DNA from: CAYLZO01 sp964387775
Lineage (GTDB): Bacteria > Chloroflexota > Anaerolineae > JAAYZQ01
DNA length: 5,491 nt
Assembly: GCA_964387775.1 (NCBI GenBank)
Contig: CAYLZO010000295.1
Coordinates: forward strand, 1-5,491
Direction: 5' to 3'
Part shown: positions 1 through 5,491 of the stretch, piece after piece
Layout of the letters: each line of letters begins with the position of its first letter
Numbering within the stretch: the stretch's first letter is position 1
Made by a program: the position numbers and the translations under genes
Notes under the pieces: model-generated
What the model saw: the letters and a program-made list of their open reading frames with translations, nothing else
What the model was told of the DNA's origin: nothing
Databases searched by the model: none

Positions 1-1
1 C

Positions 2-658
2 AACAACACAGATGCCTTCAAGCAGACGCTGCGGGAACTCAAAGCGGTCGGTGTTTGTCTGCGAGCCCTCACCAGCGATGGCTGGCCAGCTATCCTGCGC
101 GCAGTGCGCGAAGAACTCGAGGGTACCATTCACCTGCTGTGCTACTTTCACGCCAAGAAGAACATCTTTGAGACCTTGGAAAAGTACCGCAAGGCCAAGA
201 AACTGCCCGATGACGCAACTGAACTGCTGGAATGGCGGCGGGCCTTCTTCGATGTCCTGGACGCTCCCAGCTCCAAACTCTACCGCGTCCGGTTGCGCAA
301 ACTGACCAAGCGGGTAGCCGATGAGCCGCTTCTCTTGGCTCGTTGCACATCGTTGCAAAAGAAGAGCCACTATAACACCCGCCGACTCCGCAGTCCCTTG
401 CTAGCCGCAACCAGCAGCAGAGTGGAACTGTCATTCAAGTTCCTCACGCGCAAGGCGGAGAGCTTGTACAGCTTCCGGCGCTCTCGGTGCAATGCTGCCC
501 AGAAATCTCTCACGGTCTGGTCCCTGGTGCGCAATTTCATCCCCTACCTACCCGGTGCTCGATATGCCGGTCAATGCCCTGCCGAGTTGGCGGGCGTTGA
601 TCTTGAAGGACTCCCATGGTTGCAGTACGTCAATCTAAAACTATCCGAGGTGGATTGA
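2..658 (+). CDS. DDE transposase, C-terminal part (runs off left edge)
   Basis: The frame is open from the first bases of the window to TGA at 656-658, giving 218 codons with no start inside that needs to be used; the GTG at 104 is internal. The residues TSDGW (about 24-28, Asp codon 77-79) followed by LLCYFHAKKN (Cys 47, His 50) have the pattern of the second catalytic Asp and the C..H motif of MULE/IS256-like DDE transposases. A later SSRVEL segment (Glu codon 425-427) is my candidate for the catalytic Glu. The C-terminal tail (ELAGVDLEG then WLQYV) looks like a natural transposase end. The protein would cut and join DNA at the ends of its element. The first catalytic Asp must lie left of the window, so I cannot say whether the gene is intact. 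The exact IS family is not resolved; the DDE assignment is fairly secure. Confidence 0.72.
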   Translation, partial: NNTDAFKQTLRELKAVGVCLRALTSDGWPAILRAVREELEGTIHLLCYFHAKKNIFETLEKYRKAKKLPDDATELLEWRRAFFDVLDAPSSKLYRVRLRKLTKRVADEPLLLARCTSLQKKSHYNTRRLRSPLLAATSSRVELSFKFLTRKAESLYSFRRSRCNAAQKSLTVWSLVRNFIPYLPGARYAGQCPAELAGVDLEGLPWLQYVNLKLSEVD

Positions 659-858
659 TGGAAAACTGAGTGAAAGCTAGTCGAGACTGGCATCTGCGGC
701 CAGCAGCTTGCTCGTGGGCCAAAGTGGAAAAGGAAGTCCAGAAACCACCAGTAAGCCCTCGGCAGGGTTCTCGATTGGCTGTCTGGCTCTTCAGCCAGTT
801 CACTTGGGCGGCTAGAGCCATCAAAAACTCGGTCTGACCCTTCCACCCGACTTTGAAA
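659..858. other. Non-coding junction between two transposase remnants
   Basis: I recognise no gene here. The stretch lies between the stop of the plus-strand transposase and the premature stop of the minus-strand one, so it probably holds the right end of the first element plus unrelated debris. A minus-strand frame (824 to 630) is open but resembles no family I know and overlaps the 3' end of the plus-strand transposase. A small perfect hairpin sits at 783-798 (CTGGCT, loop CTTC, AGCCAG) without a T-run after it. I could not identify terminal inverted repeats or a target-site duplication by eye. Confidence 0.4.
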
Positions 859-1536
859 CTATGCCTCGACAGGAATCAAGGCAATCGGCTCCACATCCTG
901 GTGACGGAGGCAGTGTCCCACGTCCGGCAGGGCGCTGAGACGAACCCCCAAGATCACCAGGCACTTCTCGTCGCCAATCTGCAGGGTGTGATCGACAATC
1001 CAGACCCAGTCGTCCGCCTGCTCTTTGGGCCGCGTCAGCTTGTAGTAGCCCAGCCTCAGAATCCAGAGGCGGCCTGTGGACCACGCCGGCGCAGTGGCTG
1101 AACCCCGCCAAGCGCTGAACATCGTCGCCATCGCTCGCCCGGCACAGCGCAGACTGGCGGCATCAGACAACACCAGCCGGATAAACGACGCCGCATGGCC
1201 GACCGAATACTGGTGGCGATATGGGACAATCGCCAACTCTGCCTGGCTCTCAGACTCGGCTGTGGTGGAGCCATTCCCGACCTTCAGCTTTTCCACTTCT
1301 TCTCTCAACTGGCGCTCTGTTGCTTGGGCCTCGGCCAATTCCTGCGCCAATTGCTTTGCTTTCTGTCGCCATTGATCGCGGCTCTTTTGCAGAAACCGGT
1401 TACGACTCTTGAGACATTTGAGCATCCTTTTGGCCTCACGACACTTGGCCTTCCACTGATCCCGGATTCTCTCGAAAAATCGCGCCAGCTTCGGGACCGG
1501 ACTCGTGTATTCCTTGTCTTTCGTTGCGCTTTTCAT
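859..1536 (-). pseudogene. Coiled-coil transposase, truncated after first catalytic Asp
   Basis: This is the N-terminal 225 residues of a transposase that I recall as about 450-520 residues long when whole. I chose ATG at 1536-1534 because GGAG (1546-1543) lies six bases upstream; an in-frame GTG at 1548 is upstream of that site and less likely. Residues about 18-86 are very rich in Lys, Arg, Glu and Gln with heptad-like spacing, a probable coiled coil. Residues 104-165 (VPYRHQYSVGH to RLGYYKL) match the N-terminal DNA-binding part of the family. ADDWVWIVDHTLQIG (174-188) carries the first catalytic Asp (182), followed by KCLVILGVRLS. The expected continuation after IPVE, with the second Asp and the Glu, is missing: the frame stops at 861-859 and no other frame downstream resumes it. 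It is therefore a deletion or insertion remnant and cannot transpose. The family has no symbol I can give with confidence. Confidence 0.75.
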
Positions 1537-1679
1537 GGCCCACTCCACATTTCAGGTTGGGCATACTGTACCAGAAACTCGCACACACGCAACTCGCGAG
1601 CTGGTGCGGAACAAAAACGGCGCCAACTCTGCAGTCAAGAATCGCTTGAAAAGCTCCTCTTTTCATCACCCCACTTCAA

Positions 1680-2045
1680 GCCTACCTGGAGCGCTCACCC
1701 GTCGACCGGCATCTCAATACGGCGTTCATAGAGCGGCAGAATGGCACAATGCGCCACCAGAACCGGCGTTTCACGCGCAAGACCTTGAGCTTTTCCAAAG
1801 AAGACGATTGGCTGGAGCGTCAGCTTCACCTCAGCCTGGGGTACTACCATTTCTGTTGGGCACATGGTGGACTGCGAGAAGAAATCTCGCCGCCATTGCC
1901 GACCAAAGGTAGTGGTTCGCCCAAGAAGTGGAAAGCCGTTACCCCGATGATGGCAGCTGGAGTCGCGGATCATAAGTGGACGCTGAAGGAACTCTTGACC
2001 TTCCGCATACCACCACAAATTGACTCAATTGTTAAGGGACATTAG
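1680..2045 (+). pseudogene. IS1-type transposase, C-terminal fragment
   Basis: About 120 codons end at TAG 2043-2045. The frame is open only from 1650, after an in-frame TGA at 1647-1649, and family-like sequence starts near 1680, so the N-terminal half is lost. Recognisable motifs in order: HLNTAFIERQNGTMR (catalytic Glu codon 1731-1733), RRFTRKT, LGYYHFCWAHGGLRE, then VTPMMAAGVADHKWTLKELL. This order (NTxFIERxNxTxR, YYHFxxPHxxLR, TPAMAAGxTDHxW) is characteristic of IS1-type transposase C-termini in environmental bacteria. An ATG at 1749 gives a 98-codon frame, but it lies inside the catalytic domain after the Glu and is not a natural start. The fragment points the opposite way to the truncated transposase on its left, whose upstream region abuts it. 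No protein function is expected. Confidence 0.75.
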
Positions 2046-2195
2046 GAGAAATTGAGTTCAGTTGGTGAACCGGCCTGCGGGCCGTTTCTTGCTTTGGGTG
2101 AGAGCTTCGTCTACCGACCCGGATGTCCGCTGGCTGGGCGAATGGCCGGCGTGACACAAGGGGTAATGGGGATTGGGCGAGTATATCTCAAAGCC
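2046..2195. other. Spacer between IS remnant and the beta-helix gene
   Basis: There is no open frame worth calling here. It contains the plus-strand terminator described separately. AATTGA/TCAATT words recur at its left border: a 13-bp palindrome at 2018-2030 (AATTGA, C, TCAATT), and AATTGA again at 2050-2055. These could belong to the terminal region of the IS1-type element, but I cannot pair them with a matching left end. Confidence 0.35.
2071..2090 (+). terminator. Rho-independent terminator after the IS1-type fragment
   Basis: CGGCC (2071-2075), a four-base loop and GGCCG (2080-2084) form a compact GC-only stem followed at once by TTTCTT and then GCTTT. It lies 26 bases after the stop at 2045 and would stop plus-strand transcription leaving the transposase fragment. 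The stem is short, so its efficiency is uncertain. Confidence 0.55.
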
Positions 2196-2233
2196 TGTGC
2201 GTCGGGACGGGCCTAGGCCTATCCCGACGCACA
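2196..2233 (-). terminator. Hairpin terminator of the beta-helix gene
   Basis: A perfect 12-bp inverted repeat, TGTGCGTCGGGA (2196-2207) and TCCCGACGCACA (2222-2233), encloses 14 bases that overlap a ten-base palindrome, GGCCTAGGCC (2210-2219). On the minus strand it begins eight bases after the TGA of the 771-codon gene, the usual place for a terminator. Only three T residues follow (GGCTTT), so a canonical U-tract is lacking. It may act as a weak intrinsic terminator, as a 3'-end stabiliser, or in both directions. Confidence 0.6.
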
Positions 2234-2241
2234 CCTGATCG

Positions 2242-4557
2242 TCAATGCTGGCGCAGCACCATGGGTAGGTAGATGCGGTCCAGGGGTATCCACAGGGGCA
2301 CGTTGTAACGAATCGGCTCGTCCACTACAGTCAACAGCGGGCTTTCGTACAACTCGTAGCCTTCGGCCTGTCCGTCCGCAACCAGCTTGAACCCACCCGG
2401 CGGAGTAAAGAAGGAAAAGTATCCTTCTGGGCCGGTGACTTGAGGATTGATCTGCTCATAAAGCTCTGCGTCCCAAACCAGCCACTTATGCCTCACAGTG
2501 TCGGAGAGGTACAGGGTCACTGTCACACCTTCTACGGTCTGAGTCACACCCGTTTGGGCCGTCAGGAAGGCATCATAGACGTAGCCGTCGGGGTCGATAA
2601 GGGAGCCGATCTGCATCGTGTCGGGGCTGGGGTCACATTCGGCGACGACGAGGATGACGACACTGCCACTGCTGGGCGGGGTGAAGCTGCCGGTGAACAC
2701 CTTATCCCCATCGGGATCGTATAGGTTGTAGGGGATGGAGTTCACTTCAATGTATACGGTTGCTGTGGCGACGCGCGCAGGCACCTTGACCGTTACGGGC
2801 TTATCGGGCCAGAGGTCGATCTCCAGGTCGTCGGCTGGATCCACGCACCCGACCGCATTCCGCGGGTGTTGGGTGATGTCCAGTTGGGCGAAGGTGACGC
2901 CGACGGGATCAAAGCACAGGTCTGAATCCACCGTGAGATCGAGCATTGCTTCGTCCGAGGTACCCCAGGCTGTGGAAGCAGTGGCGGTGACAACGTAGGC
3001 TCCGTCAAGGAGTGCCTCTTCGGAGGGCAGGTTCCAGCGGTTGCGGTCGTCGGTGGTCGTTTCACCCAGGGCGAGTCCCTCGGCTCCCACCCGCACGATG
3101 CTGGCCGCCTGGGCGTGCCCGACAAAGAGGGGAGCTGGTTGGTTGGTGACGCCGCAGACGGGGAACCCGATGAAGGGGGGTGCCGGTGGGTCGGGTGGCC
3201 AATCCTGGCCGAATTCGCTGGTGTTGCCGGCGAAATCGGTGGCGGTGGCGGTGAGCTCGGGTCCGGTGAAGGGGCCGCCCGTACTGATGCTCCAACTGCC
3301 AGCGCCGCTCGCGGTGGTGCTAGCCTCGAACCAGTGGCCTTCGCCGTGCTCGTCGGAGAAGAGCTCGACGGTGCAATTGGCGCAGGCGGTGCCGCTGGCG
3401 GTCCCGTCGTCCAGGTCGTATGCCAGAATGACAGGGGCAGGCAGCTCGGTGTTGCCGCCGTCCACCAGGTTGATGCCCAGACCGCCGTTGTCATAGACGC
3501 TGTTGTGGGTCAGCGTGTTGGAGATAGCTGTTACCCCACTGACTCGTATGCCGTCTTCGCCGTTTCTATAGACCTCGTTGTAGGCCACATAGTTGTCCGA
3601 GCCGTTAATCGATATACCGTGGTGATCGTAGCCGCAGACGCGGTTACCGCCGGCTGGCGTATCACCGCCGATCACATTATCCGACCCCCAAACGGCGATG
3701 CCGCTCCAGCCGCTGCCTATGCAAGTCGTGCCTGAGACATCTAGCCCAACATAGTTGCCCACAATCCGGTTGTTCGCCGGTGCAGTGTAGGGCGGTGCCA
3801 GCCAGATGTAGCCGGCAACTATGTTGCGTACTCCTGGCTGGGTGCTGCCGATTTGGTTATGATCGGCGCCGACCTGCATGCCGTTGGTGCCCCCACACCG
3901 GCCCCCAACGGCCGCGGCTCCATCGAGATCTGTCCCGATGAAGTTGCCGATCACCGTGTTGCTCATCGCGGTGGAGCCAGCGATTTCGAGCCCGTAGCAG
4001 TTGCCGCTGATCAGGTTGCCCTGTCCCATCGGCCCCACTCCCACACTGCGGTCCCCACCGATCTCATTGTATTCCCCACCCCAGATTTCCACGCCATAGT
4101 AGGGAAAGTTTACGACCTGCAAGCCGCGGATCGCACAGGCCGATGCCCCATCAATGACGAGACCAGATTGCCCCCAGCCACCATCTACGATGGCATTGCC
4201 ATCCAGGATCACGCCTGCGTTGCTGGCATCGATAGTCAGACCGTCGGTGATGATGTACGGTAGTATGCTCATCAAGTCGATGGTAACTGGGTTGTCGGGG
4301 AGAAAGACGGCTGAGTCAAAGGTGATGGTGTCTCCGGTGTCCGAGTCCAGTAGCGCCTGGCGCAACGTACCGGGACCACTGTCGGCCGGGCTGGTCACAA
4401 GCAGGGAAGACCGGACCGCTGCCGATGGCTCTGCTTTTTGCGCATACACGCTCTGTGCCAGTGTGCTCCACAGCATCAGCAGGGCCAGCGCCGCCAGGAC
4501 GCCGGCCAGGGCCAGCATTCTTTTTCTTTGTTCGCTCTTTATTTCTTGTACTAACAT
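2242..4557 (-). CDS. Secreted right-handed beta-helix protein with Ig-like modules
   Basis: 771 residues. A signal peptide is clear: charged start (KSEQRKR), hydrophobic core about 14-34 and cleavage probably after SVYA (39), with no lipobox Cys. After a PADSGPGTLRQALLDSD motif (56-73), typical of the start of such proteins, residues about 95-370 form a parallel beta-helix with repeated units such as NLISGN, NTVIGNFIGTD, NRIVGNYVGLD and NVIGGDTPAGGNRV. Residues 373-448 are an Ig-like module (ACANCTVELFSD to ATDFAGNTSEFG). A Pro-rich linker leads to a bacterial Ig-like domain (about 470-545). A module at about 645-757 resembles carboxypeptidase regulatory-like domains (GYVYDAFLT, EGYFSFFTPPGGFKL). 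The tail is IYLPMVLRQH. ATG at 4557 is supported by GGGAG (4569-4565) seven bases upstream, with AAGGAG farther up. It is probably cell-surface or extracellular; beta-helices of this kind can bind or cleave polysaccharide, but I see no catalytic site and assign no enzyme activity. It lies 30 bases after the decayed SnoaL-like gene. Confidence 0.93.
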   Translation of the reverse strand: MLVQEIKSEQRKRMLALAGVLAALALLMLWSTLAQSVYAQKAEPSAAVRSSLLVTSPADSGPGTLRQALLDSDTGDTITFDSAVFLPDNPVTIDLMSILPYIITDGLTIDASNAGVILDGNAIVDGGWGQSGLVIDGASACAIRGLQVVNFPYYGVEIWGGEYNEIGGDRSVGVGPMGQGNLISGNCYGLEIAGSTAMSNTVIGNFIGTDLDGAAAVGGRCGGTNGMQVGADHNQIGSTQPGVRNIVAGYIWLAPPYTAPANNRIVGNYVGLDVSGTTCIGSGWSGIAVWGSDNVIGGDTPAGGNRVCGYDHHGISINGSDNYVAYNEVYRNGEDGIRVSGVTAISNTLTHNSVYDNGGLGINLVDGGNTELPAPVILAYDLDDGTASGTACANCTVELFSDEHGEGHWFEASTTASGAGSWSISTGGPFTGPELTATATDFAGNTSEFGQDWPPDPPAPPFIGFPVCGVTNQPAPLFVGHAQAASIVRVGAEGLALGETTTDDRNRWNLPSEEALLDGAYVVTATASTAWGTSDEAMLDLTVDSDLCFDPVGVTFAQLDITQHPRNAVGCVDPADDLEIDLWPDKPVTVKVPARVATATVYIEVNSIPYNLYDPDGDKVFTGSFTPPSSGSVVILVVAECDPSPDTMQIGSLIDPDGYVYDAFLTAQTGVTQTVEGVTVTLYLSDTVRHKWLVWDAELYEQINPQVTGPEGYFSFFTPPGGFKLVADGQAEGYELYESPLLTVVDEPIRYNVPLWIPLDRIYLPMVLRQH

Positions 4558-4587
4558 CAGATTTCTCCCTCTCCTTTCTGGTTATGA

Positions 4588-5006
4588 CTATCCTAGCGGC
4601 GGGATCACGCCCAACTGCTGCATGAGGCAGAGGTGGTCAGATTGAGCCACCACTCCACGGCCTTGCCGCCCACCACCTTCCAGACGTTGCACATCCCGAG
4701 GCACATCTTCTTGCCGTTGGGTGGGATGCCCATCAACGGGTTGGTGAACGTGCCTTCAATGGGCATGCGGATGGCCACCAGGTCACCCTCGGTGATCAGA
4801 GCCGAACGTGGATGATTGATGTCGGGCATGGCAGTCCGAAAGCCGCCAAAGAACCCTTTCAACCCCTCAGGTCCCTGGATAGGCTCGGCGCTCAACGGGT
4901 TGTGGCCTACGAACTGGGGGGCGACCAACTCACCGAGAAGGTCCAGGATTCGCCCGTTAAATGTCAGAGCCATACGATCGATCACAGTTATGTTTTCTGC
5001 GGATAT
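4588..5006 (-). pseudogene. SnoaL-like (NTF2-fold) protein, start lost and frameshifted
   Basis: The core matches SnoaL-like or ester-cyclase-like NTF2-fold proteins: LLGELVAPQFVGH, GPEGLKGFFGGFRTAMPD, EGDLVAIRM, GTFTNPLMGIPPNGKK and VGGKAVEWW. Members are small (130-150 residues), usually cytoplasmic, with a cone-shaped pocket; substrates vary and none can be named. Two lesions are visible. First, family-like residues (SAENITVIDRM) extend upstream of the only usable start (GTG 4985-4983, no ribosome site) to ATA at 5006-5004, which sits six bases after GGAGAG (5018-5013), suggesting ATG became ATA. Second, the literal frame ends in an atypical tail with TGA at 4607-4605. Adding one base in TGGTGGCTC (4652-4644) restores QSDHLCLMQQLGVIPPLG and a stop at 4590-4588, a normal family end. 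The repaired frame is 139 residues. A sequencing error could explain the second lesion but would not explain the first. Confidence 0.72.
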
Positions 5007-5012
5007 GACGTG

Positions 5013-5018
5013 CTCTCC
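5013..5018 (-). promoter_or_regulatory. Ribosome site GGAGAG pointing to an ATA codon
   Basis: GGAGAG ends six bases before ATA at 5006-5004, the correct distance for a start codon, while the GTG at 4985 has no ribosome site in front. This decides the ancestral start of the SnoaL-like gene and argues that its ATG has mutated to ATA. Confidence 0.5.
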
Positions 5019-5081
5019 ATTCTCAGGTTGAGAATCAGATTACTTGGCAACAAGAGATTGGATCATTGGGCCTTACGGTTG

Positions 5082-5090
5082 CACCTCCTT
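5082..5090 (-). promoter_or_regulatory. Orphan Shine-Dalgarno sequence AAGGAGGTG
   Basis: This is a full-length anti-16S match in the leader, without a start codon at a proper distance. The next ATG (5066-5064) is 16 bases after AAGGAGGT and opens only an eight-codon frame ending at 5040. It may be the remnant of a lost gene start or part of a leader structure. Confidence 0.4.
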
Positions 5091-5245
5091 TCTCGCTAGC
5101 CGCATGCTCGTTGCCTGGACGGTCAGAGCCAGCGGCTCCCGACACCTGACTCGTCTCGGCGGAAGAGAGGCTGCCTCAGGCTATGGCCGGTCTCTCCGCT
5201 CCGCTTCACTGCGAAGCTGGAGTGACCGTGCCACGTGAGGCTGAG

Positions 5246-5341
5246 TTACGCGTGAGACATATCCCGTTCCCTATCGACCACAAACCATCCCACGTCTATT
5301 GGCAGCCATGCTGCATTCTCACCCGTAACCAACTTGGTCAT
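5246..5341 (-). CDS. Possible 31-residue leader peptide
   Basis: ATG at 5341-5339 opens 31 codons to TAA at 5248-5246, starting about eleven bases after the predicted transcription start. The product (MTKLVTGENAAWLPIDVGWF at its N-terminus, then VVDRERDMSHA) is mixed in composition, with no signal peptide or membrane segment. AAGG lies directly against the ATG, too close for a good ribosome site. It could be a leader peptide controlling the genes after it, the stub of an older gene, or chance. I do not recognise it. Confidence 0.2.
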   Translation of the reverse strand: MTKLVTGENAAWLPIDVGWFVVDRERDMSHA

Positions 5342-5342
5342 C

Positions 5343-5381
5343 CTTCTCGCGTGCACCCATTGTAGCACAATTGGCGAGAAG
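5343..5381. promoter_or_regulatory. Nested inverted repeats over the promoter, operator candidate
   Basis: The outer arms CTTCTCGC (5343-5350) and GCGAGAAG (5374-5381) are perfect eight-base inverted copies placed 31 bp apart, about three helical turns. The right arm lies in the promoter spacer and the left arm at the predicted transcription start. Inside them ATTGT (5359-5363) and ACAAT (5367-5371) form a second dyad overlapping the -10 hexamer. This geometry suits a repressor that blocks RNA polymerase. No regulator gene is present in the window. Confidence 0.45.
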
Positions 5382-5387
5382 TATCAA
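5359..5387 (-). promoter_or_regulatory. Sigma-70-type promoter for the minus-strand unit
   Basis: On the minus strand TTGATA (5387-5382) is followed after exactly 17 bases by TACAAT (5364-5359); each hexamer differs from the consensus at one position. Transcription would begin near 5352 and run through the leader into the SnoaL-like and beta-helix genes. No other promoter of this quality was noticed in the window. Confidence 0.62.
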
Positions 5388-5428
5388 GAACGTGATCCGT
5401 CTCCTTGTTGAAAAAGGGGGTAGCGCTT

Positions 5429-5491
5429 ATGGATCTACCGTACTTGTTTAGCGTTCACAGGAGTGAGCCATTGCCCGTCAGGCAGGCGGGA
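5429..5491 (+). CDS. Possible start of a plus-strand gene, cut by right edge
   Basis: ATG at 5429 opens 21 codons (MDLPYLFSVHRSEPLPVRQA, then G) to the edge of the window, with GGGGG (5416-5420) eight bases upstream as a possible ribosome site. It would be divergent from the minus-strand unit. The sequence is too short to recognise and I see no good plus-strand promoter before it, so it may be chance. Confidence 0.22.
   Translation, partial: MDLPYLFSVHRSEPLPVRQAG

Larger units (their letters stand above)
5007..5352 (-). other. Structured 5' leader, possible cis-regulatory RNA
   Basis: Between the predicted start of transcription (about 5352) and the SnoaL-like gene lie about 345 bases without a recognisable gene. 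Several hairpins are visible. GCAGC/GCTGC lies at 5302-5306/5310-5314 and ACCAA/TTGGT at 5328-5332/5334-5338. The strongest is at 5199-5222: CTCCGCTTC pairs GAAGC and GGAG with one bulged base, extended by GGTC/GACC at 5189-5192/5224-5227. GAGGC/GCCTC lies at 5167-5171/5173-5177 and GAGCC/GGCTC at 5126-5130/5134-5138, the latter bracketed by GTCAG/CTGAC. A full Shine-Dalgarno sequence lies at 5090-5082. I compared it mentally with cobalamin and T-box leaders and found no convincing match. It may be an unassigned regulatory RNA or simply decayed sequence. Confidence 0.35.

Noticed and set aside
571..846. Minus-strand frames of 91 and 64 codons
   Set aside because: They overlap the 3' end of the plus-strand transposase, have no recognisable motifs and do not continue the truncated transposase.
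1195..1731. 178-codon plus-strand frame
   Set aside because: It is antisense to the coiled-coil transposase remnant, crosses two element junctions and shows no motif I recognise.
2793..3494. 233-codon minus-strand frame
   Set aside because: It is a shifted reading of the beta-helix gene, rich in Pro, Ser and Thr, and has no domain.
3115..3735. 206-codon plus-strand frame
   Set aside because: It is antisense to the beta-helix gene, of low complexity (Gly, Ala, Val runs) and without a family match; it arises from the GC-rich codons of the real gene.
5100..5350. Cobalamin riboswitch or T-box in the leader
   Set aside because: AGGGAAC, GTGAGAAT and a GTGGCAC word are present, but the conserved cobalamin box, the CCGCAAC core and the T-box GGTGGNACCGCG are absent or out of order.
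1..5491. CRISPR array, tRNA, rRNA or defence cassette
   Set aside because: No regularly spaced direct repeats, no tRNA-like fold or rRNA segment, and no toxin, nuclease or helicase genes were seen on either strand.

Overview
The window looks like an accessory stretch of a Chloroflexota (Anaerolineae-like) chromosome. The pointers are a large secreted beta-helix protein whose C-terminus reads IYLPMVLRQH, a tail type I associate with exported Chloroflexota proteins, and a truncated coiled-coil transposase of a kind I know from Chloroflexota and cyanobacteria. This assignment is inference from recalled family patterns, not a search result.

Layout. Bases 1-2045 are a graveyard of three unrelated insertion-sequence remnants. 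First is the C-terminal part of a DDE transposase on the plus strand (enters from the left edge, ends at 658). Second is the N-terminal part of a different transposase on the minus strand (1536 down to 859), cut just after its first catalytic aspartate. Third is the C-terminal part of an IS1-type transposase on the plus strand (about 1680-2045). None can be a working transposase within this window. Two hairpins then separate this region from the next unit: a plus-strand terminator at 2071-2090 and a strong 12-bp hairpin at 2196-2233 just after the minus-strand gene.

Bases 5387 down to 2196 form what looks like one minus-strand transcription unit. It has a near-consensus promoter (TTGATA, 17 bases, TACAAT) overlaid by two nested inverted repeats, and then a leader of about 345 bases with several strong hairpins. 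Next comes a SnoaL-like (NTF2-fold) gene that appears dead: its start codon is ATA and it has lost one base near its 3' end. Thirty bases further on is an intact 771-codon gene for a secreted right-handed beta-helix protein with Ig-like and carboxypeptidase-regulatory-like modules, followed by the terminator hairpin. The beta-helix gene is the only clearly intact gene in the window.

Bases 5388-5491 may hold the divergent start of another gene at the right edge, weakly supported. I found no CRISPR array, tRNA, rRNA or recognisable defence cassette. The most interesting signal is the regulated-looking promoter and structured leader that now serve a broken first gene and an intact surface protein.
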